From Flaveria trinervia (taxonomy: Eukaryota; Streptophyta; Magnoliopsida; Asterales; Asteraceae): a DNA stretch of 64,000 nucleotides. Below, piece after piece: positions 24,115 through 36,460 of this stretch; position 1 is the first letter of the stretch, and each line of letters starts with the position of its first letter. Both the position numbers and the translations under genes were made by a program. The notes under the pieces were generated by a model, which made no database searches, had not been told where the DNA came from, and worked only from the letters and a program-made list of their open reading frames with translations. Location: assembly GCA_025506515.1 (NCBI GenBank), contig CM046447.1, positions 86,900,352 through 86,964,351 of the forward strand. Direction: 5' to 3'.

Positions 24115-24780
24115 AGGGGGAGTCGAATGTAGTCACTCATCACTCCCAATATCGTCCTAAAGTCGCACAAGAACATTGGTACTCTGCCAAAATTGTGTTT
24201 CATTGTTGTAGATTTGAGTTGTGATTCTAACAATTACTCTACCCATCTGTAGGTACACTCTAACTTAACTCGGTTAAATGAATGTCTTAAAAGCAGGTTT
24301 TAAGTGTTGACTCACTAAAATTTGTCAACAAGATTTCTCTTAAGAATAGAACACTTAAATGGTCACACATGTTGGACTAAATGAATCTAAGTGTTAATTC
24401 GAGTCTCTGTGGTCAAAATGATTGTAACACAAAGTGAAATGTCAAGTCTTGATAAAGAGTAAAATCTTTTGTGTTTAATAGTGAGGTATGCGAATGGACA
24501 CGCTAATGAACTCCAGTCGCACGATTGAGTTAGCTGAATGACTCAATCGCACGTATGAACCATGCTTTTGGGTTCTGTTGCATGACTATTCCAATCGCAT
24601 GTATAGTATACGACTAAGTTTAGTCGCAAGCTCAATCGTACGACTGAGCCCAATTGCATGACTAGGCCTCAGTCGCATTGTTCATTCGCACAACTGTAGT
24701 AAATGAATCAAGTTTATTAAAATCCAAATGTCATCCATGTACACCAATTCTAACGTATATGTGTCTTGTGTTGCAGCACT
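24115..24780 (+). other. accessory 5' UTR with probable intron
   Basis: Downstream of the TATA box no ORF is seen. A donor-like TGTAG|GTACAC lies at 24253. A CTAAC branch-like motif at 24750-24754 and an acceptor ...TGTTGCAG ending at 24776 sit just before the ATG at 24781. The implied intron is 524 bases and contains a further CAGTCG-type array (24484-24710). Confidence 0.45.
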
Positions 24781-24997
24781 ATGGCTAAACAATGGATAAT
24801 GAACAACAAGCATAATGTATGTGCACATGTAGATGCTAGTCTGAGGATGAAGTACACTGGGGACATCAACGCATGTGTGTTCAACAAGAGAAACTTGAGT
24901 CTCTTGTTCAAGTGCTTAGCTCATGACATCCATAAGTGTATAGTGTCAAGGGGAGGAGGAATAGATGAGATGTCTGATCAAATACAGAATCCATACT
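24781..24997 (+). pseudogene. R3 accessory ORF, N-terminal piece
   Basis: ATG at 24781 directly after a probable 3' splice site. The N-terminus (MAKQWIMNNKHNVCAHVDAS) carries the HNxxAx(L/V) pattern seen at the start of the accessory ORFs of R2 and R5, so I call it the same protein family, function unknown. The later NPT(I/V)Y block is absent. The frame runs into the R5 LTR at 24998. After R5 the frame does not resume cleanly, and a captured BRR2 piece follows. Confidence 0.55.
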
Positions 24998-25779
24998 TGT
25001 TGGACTAAAATAACCAATGAGCCAGATCAGAAAAACCTTAAGTCCCACAGACGTCACAACAACTACTGAAGACCACAACAGCTGAAGACAACAGCTGATT
25101 ACAAAGTCTGAAGACAAGTGCTGAAGACAAAGTCTAAAGACACAAGTGCTGAAGACAAAGTCTGAAGACACAAGTGCTGAAGACAAAGTCTGAAGACACA
25201 AGTGCTGAAGACAAAGTCTGAAGACACAAGTGCTGAAGACAAAGTCTGAAGACACAAGTGCTGAAGACCAAAGTATCAGACGTTGTCACAACAGCTGAAG
25301 AGGTCTTCTTCAGTAGTTGTGACAGTTTACCTTTCAGTAGTTTTATATTTATCAGTAGTTTTGTAAAACGACTGAAGAGCTTGTTCTTCAGTCGTTGTAG
25401 TTTCAGTAGTTTCTTATCAGTAGTTTTTATTTTGTACTTAACACTCTGATATGTTCTCAGTAGTTGTGAACATTTCAGTAGTTTGTTAAGAGTTAGTTAT
25501 TTTTGTAATAGATCTACCAGTTGTCACTTTCCCGTGATAACAGCAGCGATTGCACTCTATATAAGGAGTGTCAACCTATTGTAATAAATGAATGATTTGA
25601 TCAGAATTATTCGATATTATTGAAGCATTCCTTGTTACAGAAATATATTCTCTCGTTATAACCGTATTTGTTCTTAATGCATACAAGTATCAAACTCTTG
25701 CTACAATTTGTCTAATTCTTGTTCTTATTCCGCTGCGTTACGCTCTAATACATCAAACTTGTGATCACTGATCCTGACA
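24998..25779 (+). repeat. R5 5' LTR
   Basis: Longer than the 3' LTR (782 against 737) mainly because of more copies of a 28-base repeat. CAACTACTGAAGACC near the start faces TTCTTCAGTAGTTGTGAC near 25305-25322, a strong inverted pairing. A TATATAAG box lies at 25558-25565. Confidence 0.93.
25095..25265. repeat. 28-base tandem repeat in the R5 LTR
   Basis: About six copies of a unit close to GAAGACAAAGTCTGAAGACACAAGTGCT. The 3' LTR copy at 36560-36695 has fewer and more degenerate units, so copy number changed after insertion or by slippage during reverse transcription. Confidence 0.9.
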
Positions 25780-25781
25780 AA

Positions 25782-25793
25782 TGGTATCAGAGC
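25782..25793 (+). other. R5 primer-binding site
   Basis: TGGTATCAGAGC two bases after the LTR; exact initiator-Met tRNA match. A leader of about 225 bases without ORFs runs to the gag ATG at 26019. Confidence 0.9.
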
Positions 25794-26018
25794 GGGTTAA
25801 TCATTGATCGATCTAATAATTGATCATTGAAACTGCTATTCAAGATCCAAGTTTGAGTGAATTAGCATTTTTGTGTTTTACAAGAAACGGTTATAGAGAT
25901 TGAATTTTCTGTGTTTTCTTGTCATTCATCCTGAGATTTTCTCTTGGTTTTCATTGAGTTTGTTGTGGTCTTTATAAAAACGTTTAAAAGCTTGAATTAA
26001 ATTGTATTTGGACTCAAA

Positions 26019-28857
26019 ATGACTACTCCTTCCAATGATCCTCACAATACTGGTTCCTCAACCAAGCCTCCAATGCTGGTTAGGAATGAGTATAACATAT
26101 GGCAACGACGAATGCTCTATCACCTGTCTGTTAACAGCGCAGGTTGTTGGACATCAGTGGTACATGGTCCACACAAGCCTATGGTGAATAACCCGGAAAC
26201 CAATCAAATGGTTCGAAGAGGAGGGAGCAATACTCAGATGAAGATAAGAAGTTGTTTGAGATTGATGCAAAAGCCCATGGAATTCTGGCCATGGCACTGC
26301 CTAATGAAATCTATTCTGGGCTAATGCATCATGAAACTGCCCATGACCTCTGGAATGCCTTGAAAGAACAATTTAGAGGAACAGATGAGGTCTTGGAAAA
26401 TAATAGAGAAATCCTTGCCCAACAATATGAGACATTCTCTCATAGGAAGGGTGAGACACTGACTCAACAGTTCGAGCGGTTCTCTGTTTGATCTCTGAAT
26501 TAAAAATGGTCAAACATGAGTACACCAATAGCCCGATGAATAACAGATTTCTCAGATCACTGCCTGAGAGATGGGACACATATACTATTGTCCTACGCTC
26601 CAGTGCAAATTTGGACAAACTATCTCTCACCCAACTCCATGGGAAATTGCTCACATTGAGAGAGAGATAGAACAGAAACGAAAACTGTCTTCATCTGGAA
26701 AGCTCACTGAAGACTTTGTACCAGGCAACATTGCCTTGGTTGGTCATGAGTTAGAATATGCTTCATCTGAATGCCAGTATGATGAGCATATTGACTTCTC
26801 TTCAAACACTTCTGATTCTGCATTTGTGAGTGTTGATAGTCAGTTTACTGGTTGTAATAATACAATCTATGCTTCATCATGGATGATCTCAAGGGGATTG
26901 CTGATGATTACTTAGAAGAGATGGATATTTTGAGCCAAATGGCCTTGATAAATATCAGATCTCAGAAGTTCTACAAAAGAACTGGAAGAAAGTTCCCAGG
27001 ACTCTCTGGCAAAACCAAAGTTGGTTTTGACAAGAGTAAGTTGAAGTGTCACAAATGCCACAGGCTTGGACACTTTGCTAGAGAATGCAGATCATCTGGA
27101 TCTAATTCCTCTGCACCTTTTGTGACTTTCCCTGGCAATAGTCAACAACAGAGAGGGTAACATCTTGTCAATTCCAGTCATCATTCTCAACCACAATCTC
27201 TTGCATATTTTGTTCCTCAGGGTCAAATGCCATATCCTTACCCTTGTTATTACATGCCACAGTCAAATCAAGTTCAAGTTCTTATAGTACCACAACCTCA
27301 TGCACTACCAGAACCTCAACCATCTCAATCTCATCAACCTCCTCAACCTCAACAACACAGCTTCTTCACCCCTGGAGGTGTTGACTGGAGCAGTTTACCG
27401 GATGACATGTCTGGTCATGAACAACTGTTCACAGGTGCTGGTCAACATGGTGGTGACAGTCCTTTGGGAATCTGGCTCTCATGGCCCTGGAGTCTACTGA
27501 GGGTTCCTACTCAAATGCATCATCTTCACAGGTAACTCAGGTATCTTCAGAGGCTAAAGCCAAGTTATGTTCTGAATCATGCATTGCTGCCTTTGTCTCA
27601 ATTAGAGAGGCAAATGTAGCATTAATAAATCAAAAACTTGAGCTTGAGAAAACCATTTCCAAAAGAAAAGCTGAGTTTGAGTCTGCTCTTAACTATAAAA
27701 ATGATGAGATTTATAAGCTTAAATGCCAACTAAATGATGAAAAGGCTAAGCTAGAGGTTATTCTGGATGACCAGAGAAGTCTAAAAGAAACCCTTGCAGT
27801 CACCCAGGTAGAGTGTGATCGATGGGTACAATCATGCAAAGGTTTTGAAATGCTTCTTAGTAAGCAATCTGCTTCCAATGTGAAGTTTGGTATTGGTTAC
27901 AATCACACTGCTCCTCCTACAGATTTTGCTTCAAGAGCAGAAGTGAAATCTGATGGAGAAAGCAATAACCAATCCACCTCATCATGTGATTCACCTTTTG
28001 ATAGAGCATCATCAAAAGTTGAAGTCAGCACTAAACCTTCTCAGAACCCATCAGCTGATATTGATGGTTCTACTGCTGACACTCACATGATAAAAGAGAT
28101 GATCAACTCAGGAGTTATTTCTAAAAGTCCTGAAAGGACTGGAGAGCAAGATTTAACACCTGAAGTTCAAACTCCAACTAATGACAGCACTGAAGAGAGA
28201 AAAACTGTCAGTAGAAAGAGTTTGAAGACTACTAAAGAGGAAGTCAAGAAAGCAAATAATGCTTCTAAAGTACTGAAGAGCAAGTCTCAGTAGTTTCATC
28301 CTCTTAGTTGATGATCATCATAAGATGAAGAAGAAACCATGTGAAGTATGTGGTTTGTTCAATCATCTTACAGATGATTGTTGGTACAAAAGGGGATCCA
28401 AACTCAAACATAAAGAAGAAATTCAAGAGAAAATGGCTAAAATGAAAACTGAGTTTAGAGCCACATTTGTACCAGCAACATCAAATCCTGTAACCCTTAA
28501 GTCCAAACAGAAACCCAAAAAGGAAGGGGTTAAACAGGTAACAGCTGAGATTGCTCAAAAGAAGAAGGTGCAACATAGGAACTTATCAAACTCCAATGCC
28601 AATGTGTCTGAAGAGCTGAAAGCCTTATCCCAAAATCAGACACAGCTGGTTATGATGGTTCAACATCTATTGGGAAGAGTAACCAATTAGATGTTCCTAT
28701 GTTGAAACCACAGAAAAGGAGGTCTAAGCCAAAGGATTCCTTTTCTTCACTAGCTTCTTCATCTCAGGCTGTTGTTTCCAACAAACATGTTAGTTTACCA
28801 TCTGTTGATGAGAATAGGCCCAAAACCAGAAAGGTTTGGGTCTCAAAATCTAACTAA
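26019..28857 (+). pseudogene. R5 gag, two zinc knuckles
   Basis: Starts MTTPSNDPHN at 26019. The N-terminal copia gag domain is split by a frameshift near 26240, then LMHHETAHDLWNALKEQF and FLRSLPERWDTY are readable with breaks at 26489 and 26668. Zinc knuckle 1 (CHKCHRLGHFAREC) is at about 27048-27090. A Pro/Gln-rich stretch follows to 27360. A coiled-coil-like section runs at 27600-27830. Zinc knuckle 2 (CEVCGLFNHLTDDC) is at 28340-28381. It ends ...KVWVSKSN and TAA at 28855-28857. An in-frame donor-like site lies at 27529-27537. The frame of the gag end is not the frame of pol. Confidence 0.88.
27529..27537 (+). promoter_or_regulatory. putative 5' splice site inside gag (R5)
   Basis: CAG|GTAACT, cut between codons (phase 0, intron from 27532). 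Homologous in position to the R3 and R2 sites, after knuckle 1 and before the coiled-coil section. Confidence 0.5.
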
Positions 28858-28874
28858 TTTGGTGTATCTTGCAG
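28850..28874 (+). promoter_or_regulatory. putative branch point and 3' splice site at the gag-pol border (R5)
   Basis: CTAAC (28850-28854) overlaps the last gag codon, and the overlapping CTAAT (28854-28858) contains the stop. An acceptor TCTTGCAG ends at 28874. Protease starts at 28875 with GGT, phase 0. The implied intron is 1343 bases (2 modulo 3), which corrects the gag/pol frame difference. Confidence 0.55.
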
Positions 28875-31800
28875 GGTTCTTCAACATACCTCAGAGGCAT
28901 CTGGTATGTAGACAGTGGAGGATCCATGCATATGACTGGAAACAGATCACTTCTTAATGACTACTCTCAAGGAAGGAAGGGGTTTGTGTCATTTGGCAAT
29001 GATGTAAAAGGTTACATCATTGGCAAAGGCTTTGTTTCCAATGGGGAAATAAAATTTGATGATGTTAACCATGTGGAAAATCTCAAGTACAACCTCTTGA
29101 GTGTCAGTCAAATGTGTGACAAAGGCTATGTTGCTCTTTTCACCAGTCAGAACTGTCGGATTCTGTCATCCAAATTTCTAAATTTGATTGATAAGGTGTT
29201 GGATGAACACACTCTCCTAAAGGCCAACAGGACAGGAAGAGTGTATGCCTTAGATCTTTCCAAGAAAATAGATCTCAAAGGCCATCCTTGCCTATTTTCC
29301 AAGGCTTCCCCCAAGAATCTATTCTATGGCATAGAAGGCTGGGTCATGTTAATCTCAAAAACATGAATCAGCTGATAAACCATGGTTTAGTAAGGGGACT
29401 GCCTCTGAAGGAGTTCAAGTGTGAAGATAACTGCACTGCTTGTTAAAAGGAAAACAACACAAAGCTTCATTTCCCTCCATAGAAGAACCTAAGTCCACTG
29501 CCTGCTTACAGCTTCTTCACATGGATCTCTTTGGTCCTGTGAAAGTGATGAGTATGGCTAAGAAGAAATACTGTCTGGTAATTGTGGATGATTACTCCAG
29601 ATTTGTATGGACTTTCTTCTTGCATTCAAAGGATGAGGCTGCACAGTCCATTATGAACTTTGTGTTACATGTTGAGAAGCAGTATTCCTACCAGTTAAGT
29701 GTGTGAGGAGTGATAATGGTACTGAATTAGAAACCACACACTTGATGAGTTTTACTTATCAAAGGGAATCAAGAGGTAGTATAGCATCCCAAGAACTCCT
29801 GAGCAAAATGGAGTAGTGGAGAGAAAGAACAGGACCCTTATTGAAGCTGCAAGGTCCATGTGGCTGATTCTGGACTGCCAATGACTTTTTGGGCTGAAGC
29901 TGTCAATACAGCTTGCTATGTACAGAATAGAGTTCTAGTAAATCAGAGGTTGATGAAGACTCCATATGAAGTTCTTCATCATTTGGCCCCTTAATTTCAT
30001 TCTTCAGAGCATTTGGGTGTCCTTGTTTCATTCTTACACACGGGATCAACTCCAAAAATTGATCCTAAGGTGGATGCAGGGTACTTTGTTGGTTATTCAT
30101 CAACTTGCAAAGCATACAGAGTCTTCAACTGCAGAACAAAGATGGTTGAAGAGACTCTACATGTTAAGTTTAATGAATCTCCTAAGGACAAGATTCCACA
30201 AAGCCCTGTGGAGCTATTTGATTTGGACATACTGCAATATGTTCCTTATCAAACTCCTGGTTGCTCCTGTCAACAGTTCACCACCTGGTGGTACTGTGGG
30301 TGCTGTGATGATGATGATGATAGCAGTACTCACCTCTTCAGGTTTAGTGATCAACTGCCTGATTTAGCTAGACCTGATGTTCCTGTAGCTCCAGTAGCAC
30401 CATCCACAACAAATGCTGATGAGATTTCTTCAAATTCTACCTCCTTTGAATTACCATCCACTGATTGGTTTCAAGGAAATGATCACCATCACCATCTGTT
30501 GCTGCTGAATGCTGCAAACACTTGCACAGATCTCATTGTGTATCAAGATCTGAAGAATCACCCTATGTCTCAAATCATTGGTGATATCACTGCTAGCGTA
30601 TCAACAAGAAGTCAATTGTCAAATTTCTGCTTCTATGCTCTCTTCATCAGTCAGCAAGAGCCAAAGAATTATCACATTGCTTTAAAGGACAATGGATGGG
30701 TTGATTCCATGCAGCTTGAGCTTCTTCAGTTCAAGAAACAACAAGTGTGGGAACTGGTTCCTCTACCTCCAGGTAAGTGTGCAATAGGCACAAAATGGGT
30801 GTTTAGGAACAAAACTGATGAAAATGGGCTTATTGTTAAAAACAAGGCCAGACTGGTTGTTCAGGGGTTTGCACAGAAGAGGTATTAATTATGATGAAAC
30901 CTTTGCCCCTGTAGCCAGACTGGAAGCAATTCGATTGTTTTTAGCTTATGATGCTTATCAAAAACTTAAAGTTTTTCAAATGGATGTAAAAGTGCATTTG
31001 TATGGGAAAATTAAAGAAGAGGTTTATGTATGTCAACCACCAGGCTTTGAGGACAATAAACATCCTAATTGGGTGTATAAGCTTGATAAGGCTCTTTATG
31101 GGTTGAAACAAGCTCCTAGAGCTTGGTATGAGACATTATCAAACTTTCTTCTGGAAAATGATTTCACTAGAGGCTCCATTGATAAGACTTTATTCATTAA
31201 GAAAGCTGGGCAGCATAATCTACTTGTTCAAATTTATGTGATGATATTATTTTTGCATCCTCTGATCCTCAGTTGTGTGATGCCTTTACAAAGTTGATGC
31301 AACAGAAGTTTGAAATGAGTGCCATAGGAGAATTATAGTTCTTTCTGGGTTTGCAAATCAAACAAAGGCTGATGGAATTTTCATTCATCAGTCCAAATAC
31401 ACAAAAGATCTTTTGGAAAAGTTTGATTTACAAAAACTGTAAGCCCTGTTCTACCCCCATGTGCAGCACACACAACTGGATACAGATCAGAAAGGTAAAG
31501 TGGTTGATGAAACATGTACATATGTATGATTGGGTCCTTGATGTATTAACAGCTTCTAGACCAGATATTATGTTTGCTACATGTGTTTGTGCTAGATTTC
31601 AGGCTGCACCTAAAGAGTCTCATCTGACTGCAGTCAAGAGGATCTTTAGATATTTGCAAGGTACAAAATCTAGGTTTATGGTATTCCACTGGGCACTCTT
31701 GTAAATTAGTGCTTTCTCTGATAGTGACTATGCAGGGTGTAAGTTGACCAGGAAATCAACTTCTGGTGGATGTCAATTCCTAGGCAACTGTTTGATTCTT

Positions 31801-32165
31801 GGCAAAGTAAGAAACAAACATCTGTTGCTACATCCATGCTGAAGCCGAGTACATTGCTACTGCAAGTTGTACATCCCAAGTACTCTGGCTTCAGAATCAA
31901 CTTTTGGACTATGGCATTATAGAGACTAAGACTCTGTATTATGGATAGTGCTTCGGCTCTTGCATTGTCAAAAATCCAGTCCAGCACTCTAGGACCAAAC
32001 ATATAGAAATAGACATCATTTTATAAGAGATTGTTTTGAAAAGGGTCAATTAATCCTATGTTTGTGCCTAGTGCTGATGAGCTTGCAGACATTTTTACTA
32101 AGCCTTTGGATAGTTCAACTTTCCACAACCTGGTGTTAAGGCATGGTATGCTACAGCTAGAATAA
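28875..32165 (+). pseudogene. R5 pol: protease, integrase, RT, RNase H
   Basis: Protease has YVDSGGSMHMTGN (about 28905-28943; DSGG in place of DSGA). Integrase has HMDLFGP (29517-29537), SDNGTE (about 29710) and VERKNRTLIEAARS (about 29817-29857), so the three acidic core residues can be seen across frames. The C-terminal region has YFVGYSSTCKAYRVF (30082). RT starts near 30690, with KARLVVQGFAQ, then a frameshift near 30880, LDKALYGLKQAPRAWYE (31082-31131) and a one-base deletion inside the YVDD active site near 31236. RNase H is degraded (31700-32165) and ends ...GMLQLE and TAA at 32163-32165. Confidence 0.92.
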
Positions 32166-32902
32166 GTGACAACTACTGATGATCTCAGTAATAGTACTGG
32201 TGATCATTGGTAACCATGTCACATATAAGTATGATGAGTTCTTTCACCTCAGCAGTTTTTATAATACTGAAGGCTAAATGCCTCACAAGTACTGAAGTAC
32301 TTTATCTGTTCTAAACTACTGATGTAGTTACAACTACTGAAATCGGTACACAACAGATAAGTACGGACGTCCTATGAAACACCTGAAAAGCAGATCCAAA
32401 GTCTGATGAGTAAGTGTTGAGGACAGTATGAAACAGCTGAAAAGCTAAGAATTAACGAAAACAGCTGATGAGTAATTTCTCTTCAGTTGTTTCTACAACT
32501 GCTGTTTCAAAACAACTGAAGCCAAAACCATGTCTTCAGTAGTTTACAACTACTAAAGACTGACACCAAGTCTTCAGCTGTTTACAACAACTGCTAACAA
32601 AACCACTATGTTCAGTAGTTTCACAACTACTGATGACTAATACCAGTCTTTAGTTGTTCATCACCTGAAGTCAAAACTGTCTTCAGTACTTTTATAACTA
32701 CTGATGACTAAATCCGAGACTTCAGCTGTTTCAACGTCTGACGGTTAATACCACATCATCAGTAGTTTCAACAACTGATGACTCACACCAAAACCCTCAG
32801 TCGATTTCTATCCCGACCCTTAAATACCTTATCCCACCTTCAGAGTTTTTATCTTCTCCTCTCAAACCTAACGTTCAAAAACTCTCTACCCTCTCTTCAT
32901 CA
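32166..32902 (+). promoter_or_regulatory. R5 internal array and possible promoter before the accessory ORF
   Basis: This non-coding spacer is filled with alternating CAACTACTGA(AG/TG) and TTCAGTAGTTT/TCAGCTGTTT words (32166-32800), complementary to each other and the same words as in the R5 LTR. CCCTTAAATACC follows (TAAATA at 32821-32826), 77 bases before the accessory ATG, then a C/T-rich leader. Array then TATA-like box repeats the LTR plan. Confidence 0.55.
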
Positions 32903-35900
32903 ATGGCGACCATGCAACTAAAACCACGACACAACTGTGTCGCACATCTCACCAAATCGCCATACTGGACCAAGTTTCATAACGCCATCGATTTAATGGT
33001 TCAATCACCCTACAAAACGGCGTTTCTGGTCAATCCCACCATTTATGCCGCATCCTTTCATCAATTCTGGACAAACGTCACTCTGGTCTCTGGGGAGAAC
33101 GACACAGAGTCTCTTCAATCGTTTCTCCATGGCCAAAAAGTGGTCATCACTCCAGACACTCTTCGACAAACCCTTAATCTGGATGATGCCACTTTCCCAA
33201 TGGTTATCCAAAGGGCACAACAGATCAATCTTTTGCCCACCATGGATACCAGGGTGACTTGAGTGCATCTACCTTACTGAAGAAACATTTCCCAGATGCC
33301 GAACGTCTACTATTTCACAAGGTAAATGTATGCCTTGCCTCCAAGACCTCATCATGGGATCAAATGTCCACAAGGTGGCAACAGGTAATGTACTCCATCC
33401 TTGAGCAAAACCTTTAAATTCTTCGGAAATACTATTTTTAGAGCTCAAGGATATGGCTCAAAAAACAAATGCTAACCGTTGGATATTAAATCCTCGGTTC
33501 ATAATGGCCATAATTGAAAACCAGCTTCAAGCTAAGGGACTTGTTGGCCTGGGAGTCCCTGCTATGGCTGTATTGCCTGAAGTATACTCCCGGCACAACT
33601 CTGACCAATCACTCAAAATGGCTGCCAAGCTGCGCAAACCCACGCAGCTGGAACCCACAGCCACCACCTCCAAATCAAAAGTCCCCACCAAACCCACTAA
33701 AAAGAAAACCAAAAAGGCTACTCAGGGAAATGAGTCCCCTGAGGATGCCCCTGCAACACAAACGCAGGCTATATCCACTGGTTTAACCCCCTAGTGGATA
33801 TAAGACTCTCCCAGCCACAGCCGCTCAGGATTCCTCTCAAAAGGAGCCTGCAGCAACCCAGAAGGGGTACCCACAAATCTGGGATCTTCCTCATTTGAGG
33901 AGATTGCCATTTAAGAGCACCATTCTCCCCAGGTGCACACTGGTTTTACCCCATCTCCCCATGCAACCGCCCCCCAAAGTCCCACCCTTATCATTGCAAA
34001 CATGCTGACTCAGCTGCATGCCTCTCCTCCTCCCAACAACCACCAACAAAGGGGAAAACCACAGCTATTGAGGACGAGGATCACCATGCTTCTGACAACC
34101 CACAACACCGGGGTTTAAATGTTTTATCTCCTGGTATGGATATGGAGACCAGAACATCTGGTGAGGCTGCCACCTCTTCTGAATCAGCATATGATCAGAC
34201 TGAGGCTGGTAACATTCCTAAGACCTCACCAGAGGCAACAGCTGATGAAGGACAAAGTCCTGAGGCTGGAAGTCCCCAGTTCCAAGACAAAGGGGCATAT
34301 GCTACAACTGGTCTACACCCAGTGAATGTACATCCTGCTATAAGCAGGAGTTCAGGTGATTCAGCATCTGTTGATGATGACCTGGGCTTCTTTTATGATG
34401 TTCTTGCCCAGAACACAATCCTAGAGGAGGAAGTCAGTAGGCTGAAAAAACTACTTGACCAACTCTCTCAAGGAGAAAGACCATCTGCCACCACATTCAC
34501 CCAACAGATGGCACCTTCCTCTGAAGGTCCCTTAAACACACAGCCACTACAAAATTCTCAGCCACCTGCCTCTGTTTCTGGCACCATTTCTCAGGACCAA
34601 AACCCCCCTGAGAAAATGGATGCTATCCCTCAAAATCCACTATCTCTCATCACACCACAGCTAACCGAATTTGTTATTAAAACTGTTGATGAGAGACTTT
34701 CTACTGTCTTACAACCTCTGGTGGAGGATGTACTGAGCCAACAACTTTCTGCTACTCAATCCCTTGCAACCAATGCACCCAAAAAGGGGGAGAGTTCAAC
34801 AGTGAAAGCTAAAAGAAAGAGGATGGAGATGGAGAGAGAGAAAGAGAAAGATAAAGAGAAGGATTGTGTGTATGAGGCCGAAAAAGAGAAGGAGAATGTG
34901 ATTGAGAAGGGAGCTGAAATTGAAAAAGTACATGAAAGTCAAAAAGATTTTCATGTCACATACAAGAAAAAGAAGAGTGCTGAGAAAGAGAAGAACTTGA
35001 ACGAAATGGTTAAAGAGGCTGATGCTGAACACAGCAGATCAATGGACAATATCATTGATCAGCTGTTTAGGCAAGGTTTCGACACTAAAAGCTGGATTCT
35101 GAAATAAGAAGATTAGAGATCGAAGAGATCCAACAAAGATGGGCCAGCTACAGCACTATGGATAGAGAGAGACTTGAGATCATGATCAGATTCATCAGCA
35201 AATACCTGGGAGATCATTGATCGAAGTAAAATACCAGGGACAACATCTTGGCCATAACCTCCAAGATCTGTTCATCTGAGGCATACACTAAGGGGTTAGT
35301 AGTCGAACCTTTGAATGAAGCAGGAGCAGGGAGCAGGACTGAGCTAGGCAAATACTCAAAAGCAACACTCACCTCCAAAATGCTAACTCAGCCTGTCAAC
35401 ATTCCCTCTCCAAAACAACCACAATCACAACCCACAAAACCAACTCCCTTACCCTCTAAACCAACGGCCGATGATGCACCTAAGAAGAAGAAGAGAAGGG
35501 TGTTGAGGCTAGAAGAAGAAGAAGAAGAGGATGATGTGGAAGAAGATAGGCTGCCTCTGTCTGCAATCCTAACATTGGCTAAAGCCAAACCCATGCCCAT
35601 CACTCCCACCTCACAGATGGAAATTGTGAGAGTAAAGATTGAAGAAGAGCAGCAGCAAAGGCTTCATGACGATGAGATGTTGAAAAGCATCGACAAACTT
35701 ATGCTGCTTCATCATCAATAATAAGTATGAAGAAAGAAGCTCTGAGGTTGTACACCCTTGCCAACACATTTCAATATCAGAAGGAAAAGGTGAGAGTATG
35801 GCCTGATCCTAGGGTGGCTCACAGGATTGTAAAGAAAGACATTCCTTCGAGATACAAGGGCCAAGTAAAAAGGATCGTAGTGAAGAGATCACAGTGGTCC

Positions 35901-36424
35901 TTGTAGTATCACCCTGGGAGATTGTAGAAGATTTCAAGAAGGCCTATGAGACTAAACAACCACCCCAAAAGATGTTAGAGAACAGAATTATTAAAAAGGG
36001 GTTAGTCTACAAGAGGCTTGAGAACTTCAACAAAATGAGCTCAGTCGTTTACTTGAAGGGACTCATCCTGATGAGTTTGCATACAGACAGATTACAATAG
36101 TTGAGCTCAAAAATGGTAAACAGGCCAAGTAAATCTCAGAGTGTATGGGCGTGAAGGATTGTTTGATGGTGAAGCCGAGAACCTGACCACGGAAGACAAA
36201 ATTATGTTTCTCAGAGCATACACCAGAGAATCCTACAGGCTTATACATGGGAAGTGACTCTCATGGATGGGGGAACAGCTCAGTGTCCAATTCCCCATAC
36301 AGAGCTCCATCCATACATTGCCAACCAAATCATCAGAGACTCATTTCCAGTCCAGTGCTTATATGGGTCGTCTTCTCAACTGATCAAGAAGGAAAAAGAC
36401 CAACCATTCTTCAACAATAAGTGA
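32903..36424 (+). pseudogene. R5 accessory ORF downstream of pol (unknown function)
   Basis: ATG at 32903. The N-terminal block (32903-33262) has PRHNCVAHLTKS and FLVNPTIYAASFHQFW and is predicted globular. Frameshift near 33260, then TSSWDQ (33350) and NRWILNPRFIMAIIE (33475). A long Pro/Ser/Thr/Gln-rich, probably disordered section follows (33600-34700), then a Lys/Glu coiled coil (34800-35040, about 80 residues) and a second acidic-basic section (35460-35720 with EEEEEEDD). The last readable frame ends at 36422-36424, before the purine tract. It matches the R2 accessory ORF in order and composition. No signal peptide or clear membrane helix is evident. An envelope role as proposed for SIRE elements is not supported by what I see. 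Confidence 0.75.
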
Positions 36425-36460
36425 CCTCAATAAAGTTAAAGGTTTTGGCTGCATTGGTTT

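Noticed and set aside
24908..25255. Minus-strand ORF with repeated Cys/Leu/Phe blocks
   Set aside because: Antisense reading of the 28-base LTR repeat of R5; same for 36359-36685.
34796..35032. Hydrophobic minus-strand ORF that looks like membrane segments
   Set aside because: Antisense of the Lys/Glu-rich coiled coil of the R5 accessory ORF.
32903..36424. Calling the accessory ORF an envelope gene
   Set aside because: No clear signal peptide, transmembrane helix or Cys pattern could be read; position after pol alone is not enough.
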